A DNA stretch of 13,486 nucleotides, taken from NCBI GenBank assembly GCA_043101835.1, contig JBICHM010000033.1, forward strand, positions 1 to 13,486, read 5' to 3'. The notes under the pieces were generated by a model. It did no database searches, was not told the origin of the DNA, and saw only the letters and a program-made list of their open reading frames with translations. This DNA is from JBICHM01 sp043101835. Its GTDB lineage: Bacteria; Planctomycetota; Phycisphaerae; Phycisphaerales; UBA1924. Positions 1 through 7,430 of this stretch are shown in pieces; positions within the stretch are counted from its first letter, which is position 1; every line of letters begins with the position of its first letter. The translations under genes were made by a program, and so were the position numbers.

Positions 1-6
1 CAGGGG

Positions 7-37
7 AGCCCGCAAGTGTACCGGGCCACTTGAGGCT
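7..37. other. hairpin overlapping the left-edge promoter
   Basis: Arms CAAGTG (13-18) and CACTTG (27-32) pair around an 8-nt loop. The stem is continued by AGCC (7-10) with GGCT (34-37) across a small CG/A bulge. One arm lies in the spacer and the other covers most of the -10 box of the minus-strand promoter candidate. It could be an operator-like dyad or simply chance in GC-rich DNA. No T-run follows on either strand. Confidence 0.3.
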
Positions 38-42
38 GTCAA
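15..42 (-). promoter_or_regulatory. sigma70-like promoter reading out of the left edge
   Basis: On the minus strand a perfect -35 box TTGACA (positions 42-37) is followed by a 16-nt spacer and a -10-like TACACT (20-15). It lies about 55 nt beyond the stop codon of the last gene of the minus-strand pilus operon, so it would drive a further minus-strand gene that starts outside the window. The -10 and spacer are part of a hairpin (7-37). The boxes are seen directly; promoter activity is inferred. Confidence 0.45.
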
Positions 43-43
43 G

Positions 44-66
44 CCGACGGGAATCTTTCCCGCCGG
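44..66 (-). terminator. hairpin after the pilus operon, possible terminator
   Basis: CCG-A-CGGGAA (44-53) pairs with TTCCCG-C-CGG (57-66) around a 3-nt loop, giving nine base pairs with one A/C mismatch. It starts about 32 nt downstream of the stop codon of the last minus-strand pilus-operon gene. No U-tract follows, so it is not a textbook intrinsic terminator, but position and strength fit a transcript end. Confidence 0.4.
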
Positions 67-97
67 TTGTGGACATCCTGTCCAAAAACCGCGTGTT

Positions 98-2137
98 CTA
101 CCGCTGAATTCCGCGTTCGCCGCCTGCGGGCGCCGCCCCCTCGTTCCGGTCGGCGCCGGCGGCGCGATTGGGCGTGGGGCCGGCCTCGGCGAGGCCCTCA
201 CCGGGGACGCCGATCGTTGCGTACAAGCCGGCGCCGGCGCTCTGCTCCAAACGCCTGCGGAGGTCGCTGACGAGGTCGTCGGCGGGGCGCCGGGTGGCCA
301 GCTCGCCGCCGGGCTCGCGCACAACGACCCCGAGGGGGCGCTCGCGCCCGGTCTGGACGGCGGCGGGTCGGACATCGAGCAGCAGCGAGCCGGTGGAGGT
401 CAGCAGCGACTGGCTGATGAGCTCCTGGCCGGCCACGAAGGCCGGGCCGCCGCTCTCGGGGCGTTCGATGCGGAAGATGGGCAGTTCGCGCTCGGCGATG
501 TTGATCGACGCCGCGATCGGGTCGCCGATGCGGATGCGCGCCTCGTCGCGTCGCCAGAAGCCGTAGTAGAAGCGGTACACCTCGACGGTGGTGGTCGGGG
601 CGACGACGCCGACGGCCTGGCGCCCGCCCTCGCTGGCGCGCGTCGCGAACCAGTACAGGTCGCGATCGACGGAGACAGGGCTGGTCCAGGCCGACCACTC
701 GCTGGCCAGGACGGGCTCCTCGGCGGCGGCGCGGCTCTCTTCGGCGAGGTTGTTGGCGAAGCCGAAGAGCGGGTTGTTCACAAGCACGCGGAGGCGGTAC
801 TCGTAGGTCCTGCCGCCCTCGACTTCGAGGTCGTGGCCCCAGACCGTGAGTTCATCGGCATCGGCGATGCGCGAGGGGAGATCCGGGAGCGCTTCGCCGG
901 CGGCGGTGGCGCGACCGCTGTCGGGGTCGACGCCGAGGCCGGTGAGCTGATCCACGAGGGTCGACTCGCGCTCGCGCAGGTCGGCGAGGCGGGCTTCGAT
1001 GGCGGCGCGCTGGCGCTGGCGGCGTTCCTGCTCGAGCTGTTCGGGCGAGGGGCCGGCGCTGCCGCCGCCCCGGCCGCCGCCGCCGCCACCGCCGCTGACG
1101 CCGCCCTGGGCGAGGACGCCGGCTGCGGGGTCGAAGATGTCGATGGCGCTGCGCGCGCCGCCGCCGAGGGCGTCCTGAGCGCGAGCGATTTCAGCGCGAA
1201 TGCTCTCGAGTTGGCGGAGGAGTCGGGCGATTTCCGCGGCTTCGTTGTCGCCGTCCTGCGCTTCGGCGGCCGGCGGGGCCCAGGGCTCGCCGGCGATGAT
1301 GCCCCAGAAGGGCGGCTGGACGATGTCCTTCGCGAACTGGCGGGCGTCGGCGACGATCGCCGGCATGTCGTCAACAGCGAGGCTGTCGGCGACGCGATCG
1401 CGCAGGGTGAACCGTCCGGGCGTGGGGCTGACGAGGGCGCCGCCACTGCGGGCGCCGTCGGCCATCACCTCGCGTCGCTCGATCTGGACGTCGAGGATCT
1501 CGATGCGTCCGCGCCACCAGGGCTCGGGGATGGCGCGCATGGGGCCGCGCTCGCCGTCGGGGTCACGCCGGAGGGCGTCGAGGAGCGCGGCGGAATCGAA
1601 GCGCGCAGCGATGGAGACGGCGCGCAGGTCGTAGGGCTGCTGCGCGGCGACGAAGGTCTCGATCTCGGGTGTCGCGGCGACGACGAGCGGGTCGAGCGCG
1701 GCGGCGTGCTCGCCGGCGCGCGCGGTGTCGGGACGGGGCGTCTCGACGGGCGCGACGGCGATGAGGCGATCGACGGGCACATCGGTCGATCCGGCCCCGC
1801 CGAGGCCGGCGATGCGCGGGCCGAGGGGTATGGGCAGGGACGCGTCGGGGCCCTGGTAGGTGAGGGCGGTGCGGATCTCGGTGACGGCGTCGGGCGCGGC
1901 GGTGGGCACGCGGTTGTCGGCCTCACCCTGCTGCATCTGGGCGAGCTTCTGCTCGGCGATGCGCGCGATCTGGTCGTAGGCCTTGTCGACGGGCACATCC
2001 TGCTGGCCGCCGACATCAACGGCGTTGCCGCCGAGCGCGAACTGCCAGACGACGACCGCGCCGAAGACCAGCGTGACGAGGAGGAAGAAGACCTTCTCGA
2101 CGTGACGCTCGATGATGTTGATGCCCTTGAGCTTCAT
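98..2137 (-). CDS. membrane-anchored protein of the pilM operon, possible PilP-position component
   Basis: A 679-residue protein I do not recognise as a named family. It has a short basic N-terminus and one membrane helix at about residues 15-35, so most of it should lie in the periplasm. Residues about 40-290 form a mixed region, followed by charged helices likely to form coiled coils (about 299-322 and 365-400) on either side of a glycine-rich linker (about 346-362). A beta-rich part follows at about 425-600, where 'GGRTYEYRLRV' (441-451) and 'SEWSAWTSPVSV' (479-490) resemble fibronectin III-like strands. The tail is low-complexity. It is the third gene of the operon, 9 nt after its neighbour. 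Its GAGG ribosome-binding site, 7 nt before ATG, overlaps the upstream TGA stop, which suggests coupled translation. By position it may replace PilP in a pilus inner-membrane platform; that role is inference. The reading frame is well supported and ends in TAG. Confidence 0.82.
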   Translation of the reverse strand: MKLKGINIIERHVEKVFFLLVTLVFGAVVVWQFALGGNAVDVGGQQDVPVDKAYDQIARIAEQKLAQMQQGEADNRVPTAAPDAVTEIRTALTYQGPDASLPIPLGPRIAGLGGAGSTDVPVDRLIAVAPVETPRPDTARAGEHAAALDPLVVAATPEIETFVAAQQPYDLRAVSIAARFDSAALLDALRRDPDGERGPMRAIPEPWWRGRIEILDVQIERREVMADGARSGGALVSPTPGRFTLRDRVADSLAVDDMPAIVADARQFAKDIVQPPFWGIIAGEPWAPPAAEAQDGDNEAAEIARLLRQLESIRAEIARAQDALGGGARSAIDIFDPAAGVLAQGGVSGGGGGGGRGGGSAGPSPEQLEQERRQRQRAAIEARLADLRERESTLVDQLTGLGVDPDSGRATAAGEALPDLPSRIADADELTVWGHDLEVEGGRTYEYRLRVLVNNPLFGFANNLAEESRAAAEEPVLASEWSAWTSPVSVDRDLYWFATRASEGGRQAVGVVAPTTTVEVYRFYYGFWRRDEARIRIGDPIAASINIAERELPIFRIERPESGGPAFVAGQELISQSLLTSTGSLLLDVRPAAVQTGRERPLGVVVREPGGELATRRPADDLVSDLRRRLEQSAGAGLYATIGVPGEGLAEAGPTPNRAAGADRNEGAAPAGGERGIQR

Positions 2138-2146
2138 GGGGTGGCC

Positions 2147-3430
2147 TCAGTACTGGTCCGCGTCGGTGGTCTCGCCCGTGGGGGCCGGCATGGGGACGCC
2201 GAGGGCCTGCTTCACGCCGTCGGGCATGAGGGGCTCCATCCAGGGTCGCAGCCAGAGTGTTTCGATGCGCATCGTGGCGCGGACGACGTGGTCGTCGCCG
2301 TAGAAGTAGCCGGCTTCGAGGTCCTGCTTCATGTCGACGGCGCTGAGGTTCAGCGACACGACGGTCATGAGGTTGGTGCTGCTGATGGCCTCGATAAGCT
2401 GCGGCAGGCGAGCGCTGGAGACGAGCATCGACACATCGGCGAAACGCGCGTCGTAGAGGCCGTTGGGCTGACCGGGCCAGGAGGTGCGGCCGGTGAGGGA
2501 GACCTCGTAGTCGGGCTGGATCGGCGCGGCCGGCGACGGCGCGGGGCCCGCGGCGGCGAAGGACTCGAAGTACCAGGGCAGGACGGCGATTGATTCGATG
2601 CGCTTCACGACGCCCTCGGGGACGCGCTGGCGCCAGCCGCTGACGGGATCGGTGTTGGCGGCGAGGACGGCTTGCAGAATGTCCTCGTGAATCCAGTAGC
2701 GGTGCTGCATGTCCCAGGCGCGCTCGAGGGAGACGGGCTGGGTGGGGTCCGGCGCTTCGACGTAGGCGAAGACGCCGGGGGAGGCGTAGGCGGTGAGGTC
2801 GGCGGCGCGGCGCTTGTAGATGTCGAGGCGCACCTGCGTCATCTGCGCGCGGAGCTGGGCGACTTCATCGGGGGTGAGCTGCTTGTCGGCGCGCGTGGAG
2901 ACAAGCGAATCGACGCGGCGCTCGTATTCGCGCCGGACCTCGCTTGCGACCTGGTCGTTGGGCAGCGGGGCGCCGGCCTCGGCCTCGTCGATGAGGCGCC
3001 GGTGCGCGGGGACCCAGAGCTCGCCCCAGCGCTGGCGCATCGCGAGGGCGTTGCGCTCGGGCTGCGGGAAAAAGCCCTCCATGAGGAGGTCCTTGCCTTC
3101 GCTGTTGATGGCGACGGCGGCTTCGACGACTTCGGCGCTGGCCTCCTCGACGCGGTCCATGAAGGCCTTGAGGGCCTGCGTGGTCGCCTCGTTGGGTGCG
3201 CGCCGGAAGTCGACGGCGGGGGTCGCGGGGTCGAGCGACTCGGCCGAGTAGTTCACATCGAGGCCCTGGAGCTCGCGCTCGTCGGCGCCGACCTGCGCCT
3301 GCACGCGCTCCACGAGCTTCTTGTTCATGCCCATGCTGAAGAAGAGCGCGACGGGCAGCGAGATGATCACGACGGCGACGCAGATCACCACGACGAGGTT
3401 CGACTTCACCCAATCAAGCACTGGCTTCAT
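2147..3430 (-). CDS. PilO-like bitopic inner-membrane protein
   Basis: A 427-residue protein with a short cytoplasmic start, one membrane helix at about residues 11-33, then a charged helical stretch (about 36-55), which is the PilO/GspM-type plan. The middle (about 80-215) is mostly helical and larger than in usual PilO, which is roughly 200 residues. Near the C-terminus, 'YDARFADVSMLVSSARLPQL' (326-345) followed by 'VVSLNLSAVD' (357-366) and 'VVRATMRIETLWL' (382-394) reads as the beta-alpha-beta-beta pattern of the small ferredoxin-like domain in PilN and PilO. The start is well set: AGGAG lies 8 nt before ATG, and that ATG overlaps the TGA of pilM as ATGA, so the two are probably translationally coupled and made in similar amounts. 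Assignment to PilO rests on topology and context; no clear sequence signature was seen. Confidence 0.82.
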   Translation of the reverse strand: MKPVLDWVKSNLVVVICVAVVIISLPVALFFSMGMNKKLVERVQAQVGADERELQGLDVNYSAESLDPATPAVDFRRAPNEATTQALKAFMDRVEEASAEVVEAAVAINSEGKDLLMEGFFPQPERNALAMRQRWGELWVPAHRRLIDEAEAGAPLPNDQVASEVRREYERRVDSLVSTRADKQLTPDEVAQLRAQMTQVRLDIYKRRAADLTAYASPGVFAYVEAPDPTQPVSLERAWDMQHRYWIHEDILQAVLAANTDPVSGWRQRVPEGVVKRIESIAVLPWYFESFAAAGPAPSPAAPIQPDYEVSLTGRTSWPGQPNGLYDARFADVSMLVSSARLPQLIEAISSTNLMTVVSLNLSAVDMKQDLEAGYFYGDDHVVRATMRIETLWLRPWMEPLMPDGVKQALGVPMPAPTGETTDADQY

Positions 3431-5592
3431 GAGCCGAACTCCTGCGCGGACGCCGCGCCGTCGGCGCCGCCGCTGGGCGACGCGGGGGCTTTCAGCGTGG
3501 CCTCAAAGGTGATCGTGTAGCGGTACACCGTCGCCGAGGGCGGGAACCCGGCGGAGACGGTGTCGAGGGGCGCCATCGAGCCGAGGTCGGACCCGATGCT
3601 CGTCGAGGCGCCGGAGGAGGATGGCGAGCGGGCCGCGTCGGCGCTGGAGGCGCCGGCGGGGCGCTGGTCGGCAGCGCCGTCAGTGGTCGACGCGCGCGGG
3701 GCAGTGCCCTGCTGAATGACGGCCGGCGGGGGCAGTTGATCGGCGGAGGGGACGGTGAAGGTGTAGGGCGCATCCTCGCGCTCGGCGTTGTCGCGGAGCC
3801 ACTGCAGGATGGTGCTGTCAACGAAGGCGTTGACGCCGGCGTTGGAGGAGTCCACGACGAGCGTGACGGTGAACTTACCGTGGGGCGAGCCGGGGCCGGC
3901 GGCCTGCTGCTGGTCGTCGCCGCCACGTCGGCGTCCTCCGCGCGGTTCACGGATGGGGACGGCGCCGCCGCCGCTGCCGCTGCCGCCGGCCATGAGTCCG
4001 GCGCTGGAGCGTCCGCCTCCGCCGCCGCCTCGGTCGTCCTGCGGCTGTTGCTGCTGCTGGACCTGCCCGGCCTGCGGGAGGTCGCCCGTACCTCGCGGCT
4101 GTGCGCCGGCGGGGGTGACATAGCCGACCTCGAGGCCGGCGAGTTCAAAGAGTCGCCAGTCGCCGGGGGCGATGCGGTCGCGTCCGGCGCCGCCGATGAT
4201 CTCGGGCTGGGGGTCGGCCGCGGCGAGGGCCTGGCCGACATCCTCGACGAGATAGGCGTAGAGGTCGCGCCGGGTTCCGAGGGACTTGATGTTGGCGGCG
4301 GTCGCGCCGGCGGCGGAGGAGCCTTCGATCTCCTGCCACTCGCGCTTGAGTCGGTTGCCGAGGCTCTTGGCCTGGTTGATCTTCTGGGCGGCCTGGCCCT
4401 GGCTGGCCTGATCCACGGCGGCGGCGTCCATGACGGGCCGGTAGAAGGAGACGGCGCCGGCGGCGAGGGCGATGCCCGCGGCGGCGGCGAACCAGGGGGT
4501 CTTGCGCTTCCACATGGCCTCGCGAACGACCTGCACCGGGATGAGGTTGGCGTCGATGGTCGCGAGCCCAAGCCCTTGCAGGGCAAGGCCGTAGGCCGTG
4601 CCGAGGGTGACGGCGGCGGACTGGAACTCCGCGGCCTGCGGACCCTCGACATTGAGCATGTTGAACTGCTCGAGGCGCTTCACCTCGATCTGCAGCTGCT
4701 GGCTGAGGAACTTGCGGAGGCCGGGCAGACGGAAGGTGGAGCCGACGCCGATGACCTGCGTGAGCTCGCTCTCGGGGTGGAGCTGGCGGTAGTACTGGAG
4801 GGAGCGCTGAACTTCCTGGCCGAAGTCCGCGAAGGCCGGGCGCATCGCCTGGAAGATCTGTCGCTTGTACTTGCTCTGATCGGCCTCGCGCTTGAGCTTC
4901 TCGGCCTTGACGTAGTTGAGCTTGAAGGAGGTCTCGACGGCCTCGGTGAAGGCGTGGCCGCCCATGGGAAAGGTGCGGATCCAGACGCGTCCGCCATCGA
5001 TGACGATGAGGTCGGTGGCGATGGTGCCGACGTCGATGATGACGGTGCCGGGGCTGGTGTTGTCGAGGTGGAGGTCGTAGGCGACGGCGTTGAAGAGGGC
5101 GACCGGGCTGAGTGCAAGACAGTCGGGGCGCATGCGGACGTCGGCGCAGAGGTCGAGCTTCTCCATCACACGTTCGCGCGTGACGGCGAAGATGCCGACC
5201 TCGACGTCGGGCTCGTCCTCGCTGGCGAAGATCTGGTAGTCCCATTCGACCTCGTCGATGGGGAACGGGATCTGCTGCGCGGCCTCGAACTTGACGATCT
5301 CGGGAACCTTCTTGGGCTCGACCGGGGGGAGTTTGGCGAACCGGGCGAAGGAGGCGTGTCCGGGGACGCTGATGGCCACCATCGCTTTGGAGAGGTCGCG
5401 CTGGGCGACGAGCTCGCCGATGGCGACGCGCATGGCGTCCTGCTCGTTGACGTCGGGCGCCGAGAGGGGTCGCTTGTGCGGCACGACGAGGAAGTCGGCG
5501 ACGGTGAGTCGCTCGCCGTCACGAACGAGTTTCAGCGCCTTGAGGGCGCCGGCGCCGAGTTCGATGCCCCAGCAGACATTCGATGAGGCCAT
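3427..5592 (-). CDS. pilM: type IV pilus assembly protein PilM with PilN-like C-terminal extension
   Basis: The first ~345 of 721 residues are an actin-like PilM ATPase: first phosphate motif 'WGIELGAGALKALKL' (8-22), SHS2-type segment 'AISVPGHASFARFAKLP' (73-89), second phosphate motif 'IIDVGTIATDLIVIDGG' (185-201) and nucleotide-binding 'IGVGSTFRLPGL' (281-292). PilM is normally a cytoplasmic protein of about 350 residues that binds the N-terminal 'INLLP' peptide of PilN. Here the chain continues with 'ANLIP' (348-352), a membrane helix (about 365-385), a helical segment (about 390-425), glutamine- and glycine-rich linkers (about 508-560), and beta-rich periplasmic pieces such as 'KFTVTLVVDSSNAGVNAF' (573-590) and 'VYRYTITFEATLK' (689-701). 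This looks like PilM fused to a PilN-like protein. The ATG at 5592 is chosen because GGGAG lies 5 nt before it and the PilM homology starts a few residues later; the 81 residues upstream are low-quality reading frame. First gene of a three-gene operon. Confidence 0.9.
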   Translation of the reverse strand: MASSNVCWGIELGAGALKALKLVRDGERLTVADFLVVPHKRPLSAPDVNEQDAMRVAIGELVAQRDLSKAMVAISVPGHASFARFAKLPPVEPKKVPEIVKFEAAQQIPFPIDEVEWDYQIFASEDEPDVEVGIFAVTRERVMEKLDLCADVRMRPDCLALSPVALFNAVAYDLHLDNTSPGTVIIDVGTIATDLIVIDGGRVWIRTFPMGGHAFTEAVETSFKLNYVKAEKLKREADQSKYKRQIFQAMRPAFADFGQEVQRSLQYYRQLHPESELTQVIGVGSTFRLPGLRKFLSQQLQIEVKRLEQFNMLNVEGPQAAEFQSAAVTLGTAYGLALQGLGLATIDANLIPVQVVREAMWKRKTPWFAAAAGIALAAGAVSFYRPVMDAAAVDQASQGQAAQKINQAKSLGNRLKREWQEIEGSSAAGATAANIKSLGTRRDLYAYLVEDVGQALAAADPQPEIIGGAGRDRIAPGDWRLFELAGLEVGYVTPAGAQPRGTGDLPQAGQVQQQQQPQDDRGGGGGGRSSAGLMAGGSGSGGGAVPIREPRGGRRRGGDDQQQAAGPGSPHGKFTVTLVVDSSNAGVNAFVDSTILQWLRDNAEREDAPYTFTVPSADQLPPPAVIQQGTAPRASTTDGAADQRPAGASSADAARSPSSSGASTSIGSDLGSMAPLDTVSAGFPPSATVYRYTITFEATLKAPASPSGGADGAASAQEFGS

Positions 5593-5597
5593 GATCG

Positions 5598-5602
5598 CTC
5601 CC
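5598..5602 (-). promoter_or_regulatory. ribosome-binding site that sets the pilM start
   Basis: GGGAG on the minus strand lies 5 nt before the ATG at 5592. It decides between this start and a much longer open frame running back to 5835, whose translation is arginine- and proline-rich and unlike any PilM N-terminus. Confidence 0.65.
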
Positions 5603-5714
5603 GATGGGCCCTGAATCGCGTTTGAACGCGTCGGAGGGCCGATGTTCTGCGGCCGGGCCTCCCCGCCCGCCGCTCCGCCAATCTGCGTCAGACCGGTGTC
5701 GCCCCGCCCATGCC

Positions 5715-5741
5715 ATACGCCGGGGTGGGGTGTGGAGTTCC
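5715..5741 (-). promoter_or_regulatory. possible ECF-sigma-type promoter for the pilus operon
   Basis: On the minus strand GGAACT (5741-5736) is followed by a 16-nt spacer and CGTAT (5719-5715), resembling the GGAAC/CGT promoters read by extracytoplasmic-function sigma factors. Transcription from here would give a leader of about 115 nt before pilM. The match is short and was found by eye, so this is only a candidate. Confidence 0.2.
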
Positions 5742-6017
5742 GGCGACCCTCGCCGCCGGACCGCCTGCACGCGTGTCGTCGATCCTGCCCGCCGTCCGTT
5801 GCAGGCGCCTGCCGCCGCGCAGCGTCGCGCCGCACGGGAGCCGCGCATTCCAGCAGGGCGGGTGGTCAGTGTCAACGCGACGGGCGGTGTGGGTTGTCAC
5901 AAGTCGGCTCTGCGACCCCCAATCGGACGCTGGTGGACGTTACCATGCGCGCCCGCGGCCGCGAGTGCCGCACAGTTCATCCGCGATCGCCGTTTCTTCC
6001 GGCGCGGTGCACGAGAC

Positions 6018-7412
6018 ATGACCCAGGATCAGACGCCGTCCGACGAGCAGCGCGAGGGCACGCCCCCTGCGACGCCGTCCACCCCCACCGAGTCCGGCGC
6101 CGGCATGACCGGCGACATGGCCAGGCAGGCCGAGGACGCCATGCGCGCGGCGATGGCCGCGCCGGAGGCGGACGCGAAGCCGGCGGCGCCTGCGCCTTCG
6201 GGCGGCGAGCGCCGGCCGGCGATTCGCGGGCCGCGTGTAGTGCAGGGCGGACGCGAGCACCGGACGGGTCGCGTGGTGTCGGTGGGACCGGACGACATCT
6301 TCATCGAGTTCGGGCCGAAGGAACTGGGCGTGGCGCCGCGCAACCAGTGGCCGGAGGAAGAGCTTCCGAAGGTCGGCGACGACCTGAAGGTGGTCATCGA
6401 TCGCTTCGACGCGAACCAGAGCCTGTTCCTGTGCGCGCGCCCCGGCAGTGTGCAGAAGGCCGAGTGGGAGCTGCTCGAGCCCGGGCAGGTCGTCGAGGCC
6501 ATGTGCACGGGCACGAACAAGGGCGGCCTCGAGATGGAGGTCGCCGGGCACCGCGCCTTCATGCCGGCGAGCAAGATCGACATCCACCATGTGAGCGACA
6601 TGAAGCCCTTCGTGGGCGAGAAGCTCAAGTGCGTGGTCAGCAAGGTGGACCGCGCCGGACGCGGCAACATCGTCCTCTCGCGGCGCGACATCCTCGCTGA
6701 GGAGCGCAAGGGCCAGCGCGAGGCGTTGCAGCAGACGCTCAAGGAAGGCGAGATCCGCGAGGGTGTGGTCCGGAAGATCATGGAGTTCGGCGCGTTCGTC
6801 GACCTCGGCGGCGCCGATGGGCTGGTGCACATCTCCGACCTTTCCTACGACCGCGTCCGCAAGGTCGAGGACGTGGTGAAGGAGGGTGAGACGGTCCGGG
6901 TGAAGGTGCTGAAGCTCGACTGGGAGAAGGACCGCATCTCGCTGGGCATGAAGCAGGCCCAGGAGGACCCCTTCAAGAGCGCGGCGAGCGAGGTGACCGC
7001 CGGCGAGACCGTCAGCGGCAAGGTGACGAAGATCCTCGAGTTCGGCGCGCTTGTTGAGGTCGCGCCGGGCGTCGAGGGGCTTGTGCACATCAGCGAGCTG
7101 GCGTGGAAGCGCGTCGCGCGCGTCGAGCATGTCGTGAAGCCCGACGAGATCGTGCAGGTGAAGGTGCTGGATGTCGACACCGACAAGCGGCGCATCAGCC
7201 TGTCGATCAAGCAGACGCAGGAGGCCCCGAAGGATGCGCGCGGGCGCGACGCGGGACGCAGCGCCGAAGAGATCCAGAAGGAGACCCCGGCCCTCCGCCG
7301 CATGCGCGAGCAGGCGAAGCAGCGCGAGAAGAAGGGCGCCGGCGGCCTCGGCGAGCACGGCTCGCTGGGCGGGCTCGGGCTTGGGGATCTTGGGAAGTTC
7401 GTGAAGGACTGA
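6018..7412 (+). CDS. 30S ribosomal protein S1-like RNA-binding protein, four S1 domains
   Basis: A 464-residue cytoplasmic RNA-binding protein built of repeated S1 (OB-fold) domains. After a disordered alanine-, proline- and charge-rich N-terminus (1-80), domain 1 (about 82-143) is degenerate. Domain 2 spans about 153-224, and domains 3 (about 243-314) and 4 (about 328-399) are classic, with 'IMEFGAFVDL' (254-263) and 'DGLVHISDLS' (267-276), then 'ILEFGALVEV' (339-348) and 'EGLVHISELA' (353-362). The C-terminal tail is charged (400-440), then glycine/leucine-rich. S1 helps the 30S subunit bind mRNA; E. coli S1 has six domains and about 557 residues, so this is a short form. It could be the main S1 or an accessory S1-domain protein. 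The ATG at 6018 is chosen because composition becomes protein-like there; no strong ribosome-binding site precedes it. An open frame continues upstream to 5604 but looks non-coding. A paired-hairpin repeat follows the stop. Confidence 0.88.
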   Translation: MTQDQTPSDEQREGTPPATPSTPTESGAGMTGDMARQAEDAMRAAMAAPEADAKPAAPAPSGGERRPAIRGPRVVQGGREHRTGRVVSVGPDDIFIEFGPKELGVAPRNQWPEEELPKVGDDLKVVIDRFDANQSLFLCARPGSVQKAEWELLEPGQVVEAMCTGTNKGGLEMEVAGHRAFMPASKIDIHHVSDMKPFVGEKLKCVVSKVDRAGRGNIVLSRRDILAEERKGQREALQQTLKEGEIREGVVRKIMEFGAFVDLGGADGLVHISDLSYDRVRKVEDVVKEGETVRVKVLKLDWEKDRISLGMKQAQEDPFKSAASEVTAGETVSGKVTKILEFGALVEVAPGVEGLVHISELAWKRVARVEHVVKPDEIVQVKVLDVDTDKRRISLSIKQTQEAPKDARGRDAGRSAEEIQKETPALRRMREQAKQREKKGAGGLGEHGSLGGLGLGDLGKFVKD

Positions 7413-7430
7413 GCGCGTCTCGCGAGGGCG

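Larger units (their letters stand above)
5593..6017. other. divergent intergenic region between pilM and the S1-like gene
   Basis: This 425-nt stretch separates the divergent pilM and S1-like genes and should contain the promoters for both. I see no convincing gene in it: the open frames crossing it are GC-driven extensions of the neighbours. On the minus strand there is an ECF-type promoter candidate (5715-5741). On the plus side, TTGTCA (5894-5899) lies in a short dyad TTGTCACAA, but no good -10 box follows at normal spacing; TACCAT (5941-5946) has no matching -35. No T-rich terminator or RNA gene was seen. Confidence 0.6.

Noticed and set aside
1057..1110. GCC-rich run in the 679-residue gene as a possible microsatellite
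   Set aside because: It is the glycine-rich linker (about residues 346-362) and stays in frame. It could vary in length between strains, but nothing here shows that.
833..2593. Long plus-strand open frame opposite the pilus-operon genes
   Set aside because: It crosses the boundary of two well-supported minus-strand genes and its product is a repetitive glycine-, alanine-, aspartate- and valine-rich sequence without motifs, as expected opposite GC-rich genes.
4020..4070. CTG/GCC-rich short tandem pattern in pilM
   Set aside because: It encodes the glutamine- and glycine-rich linker of PilM and is ordinary low-complexity coding sequence, not a separate repeat element.
3736..5586. Long plus-strand open frame opposite pilM
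   Set aside because: The opposite strand carries clear PilM motifs; this frame reads as leucine/glycine/glutamate-rich low-complexity sequence.
5593..5835. N-terminal extension of pilM by 81 residues
   Set aside because: The extension is arginine/glycine/proline-rich and unlike PilM, whereas a good ribosome-binding site precedes the ATG at 5592.
5604..6017. N-terminal extension of the S1-like protein by 138 residues
   Set aside because: The sequence is arginine- and proline-rich without recognisable fold, and would fill the whole divergent promoter region. The ATG at 6018 is the better start, though no ribosome-binding site proves it.
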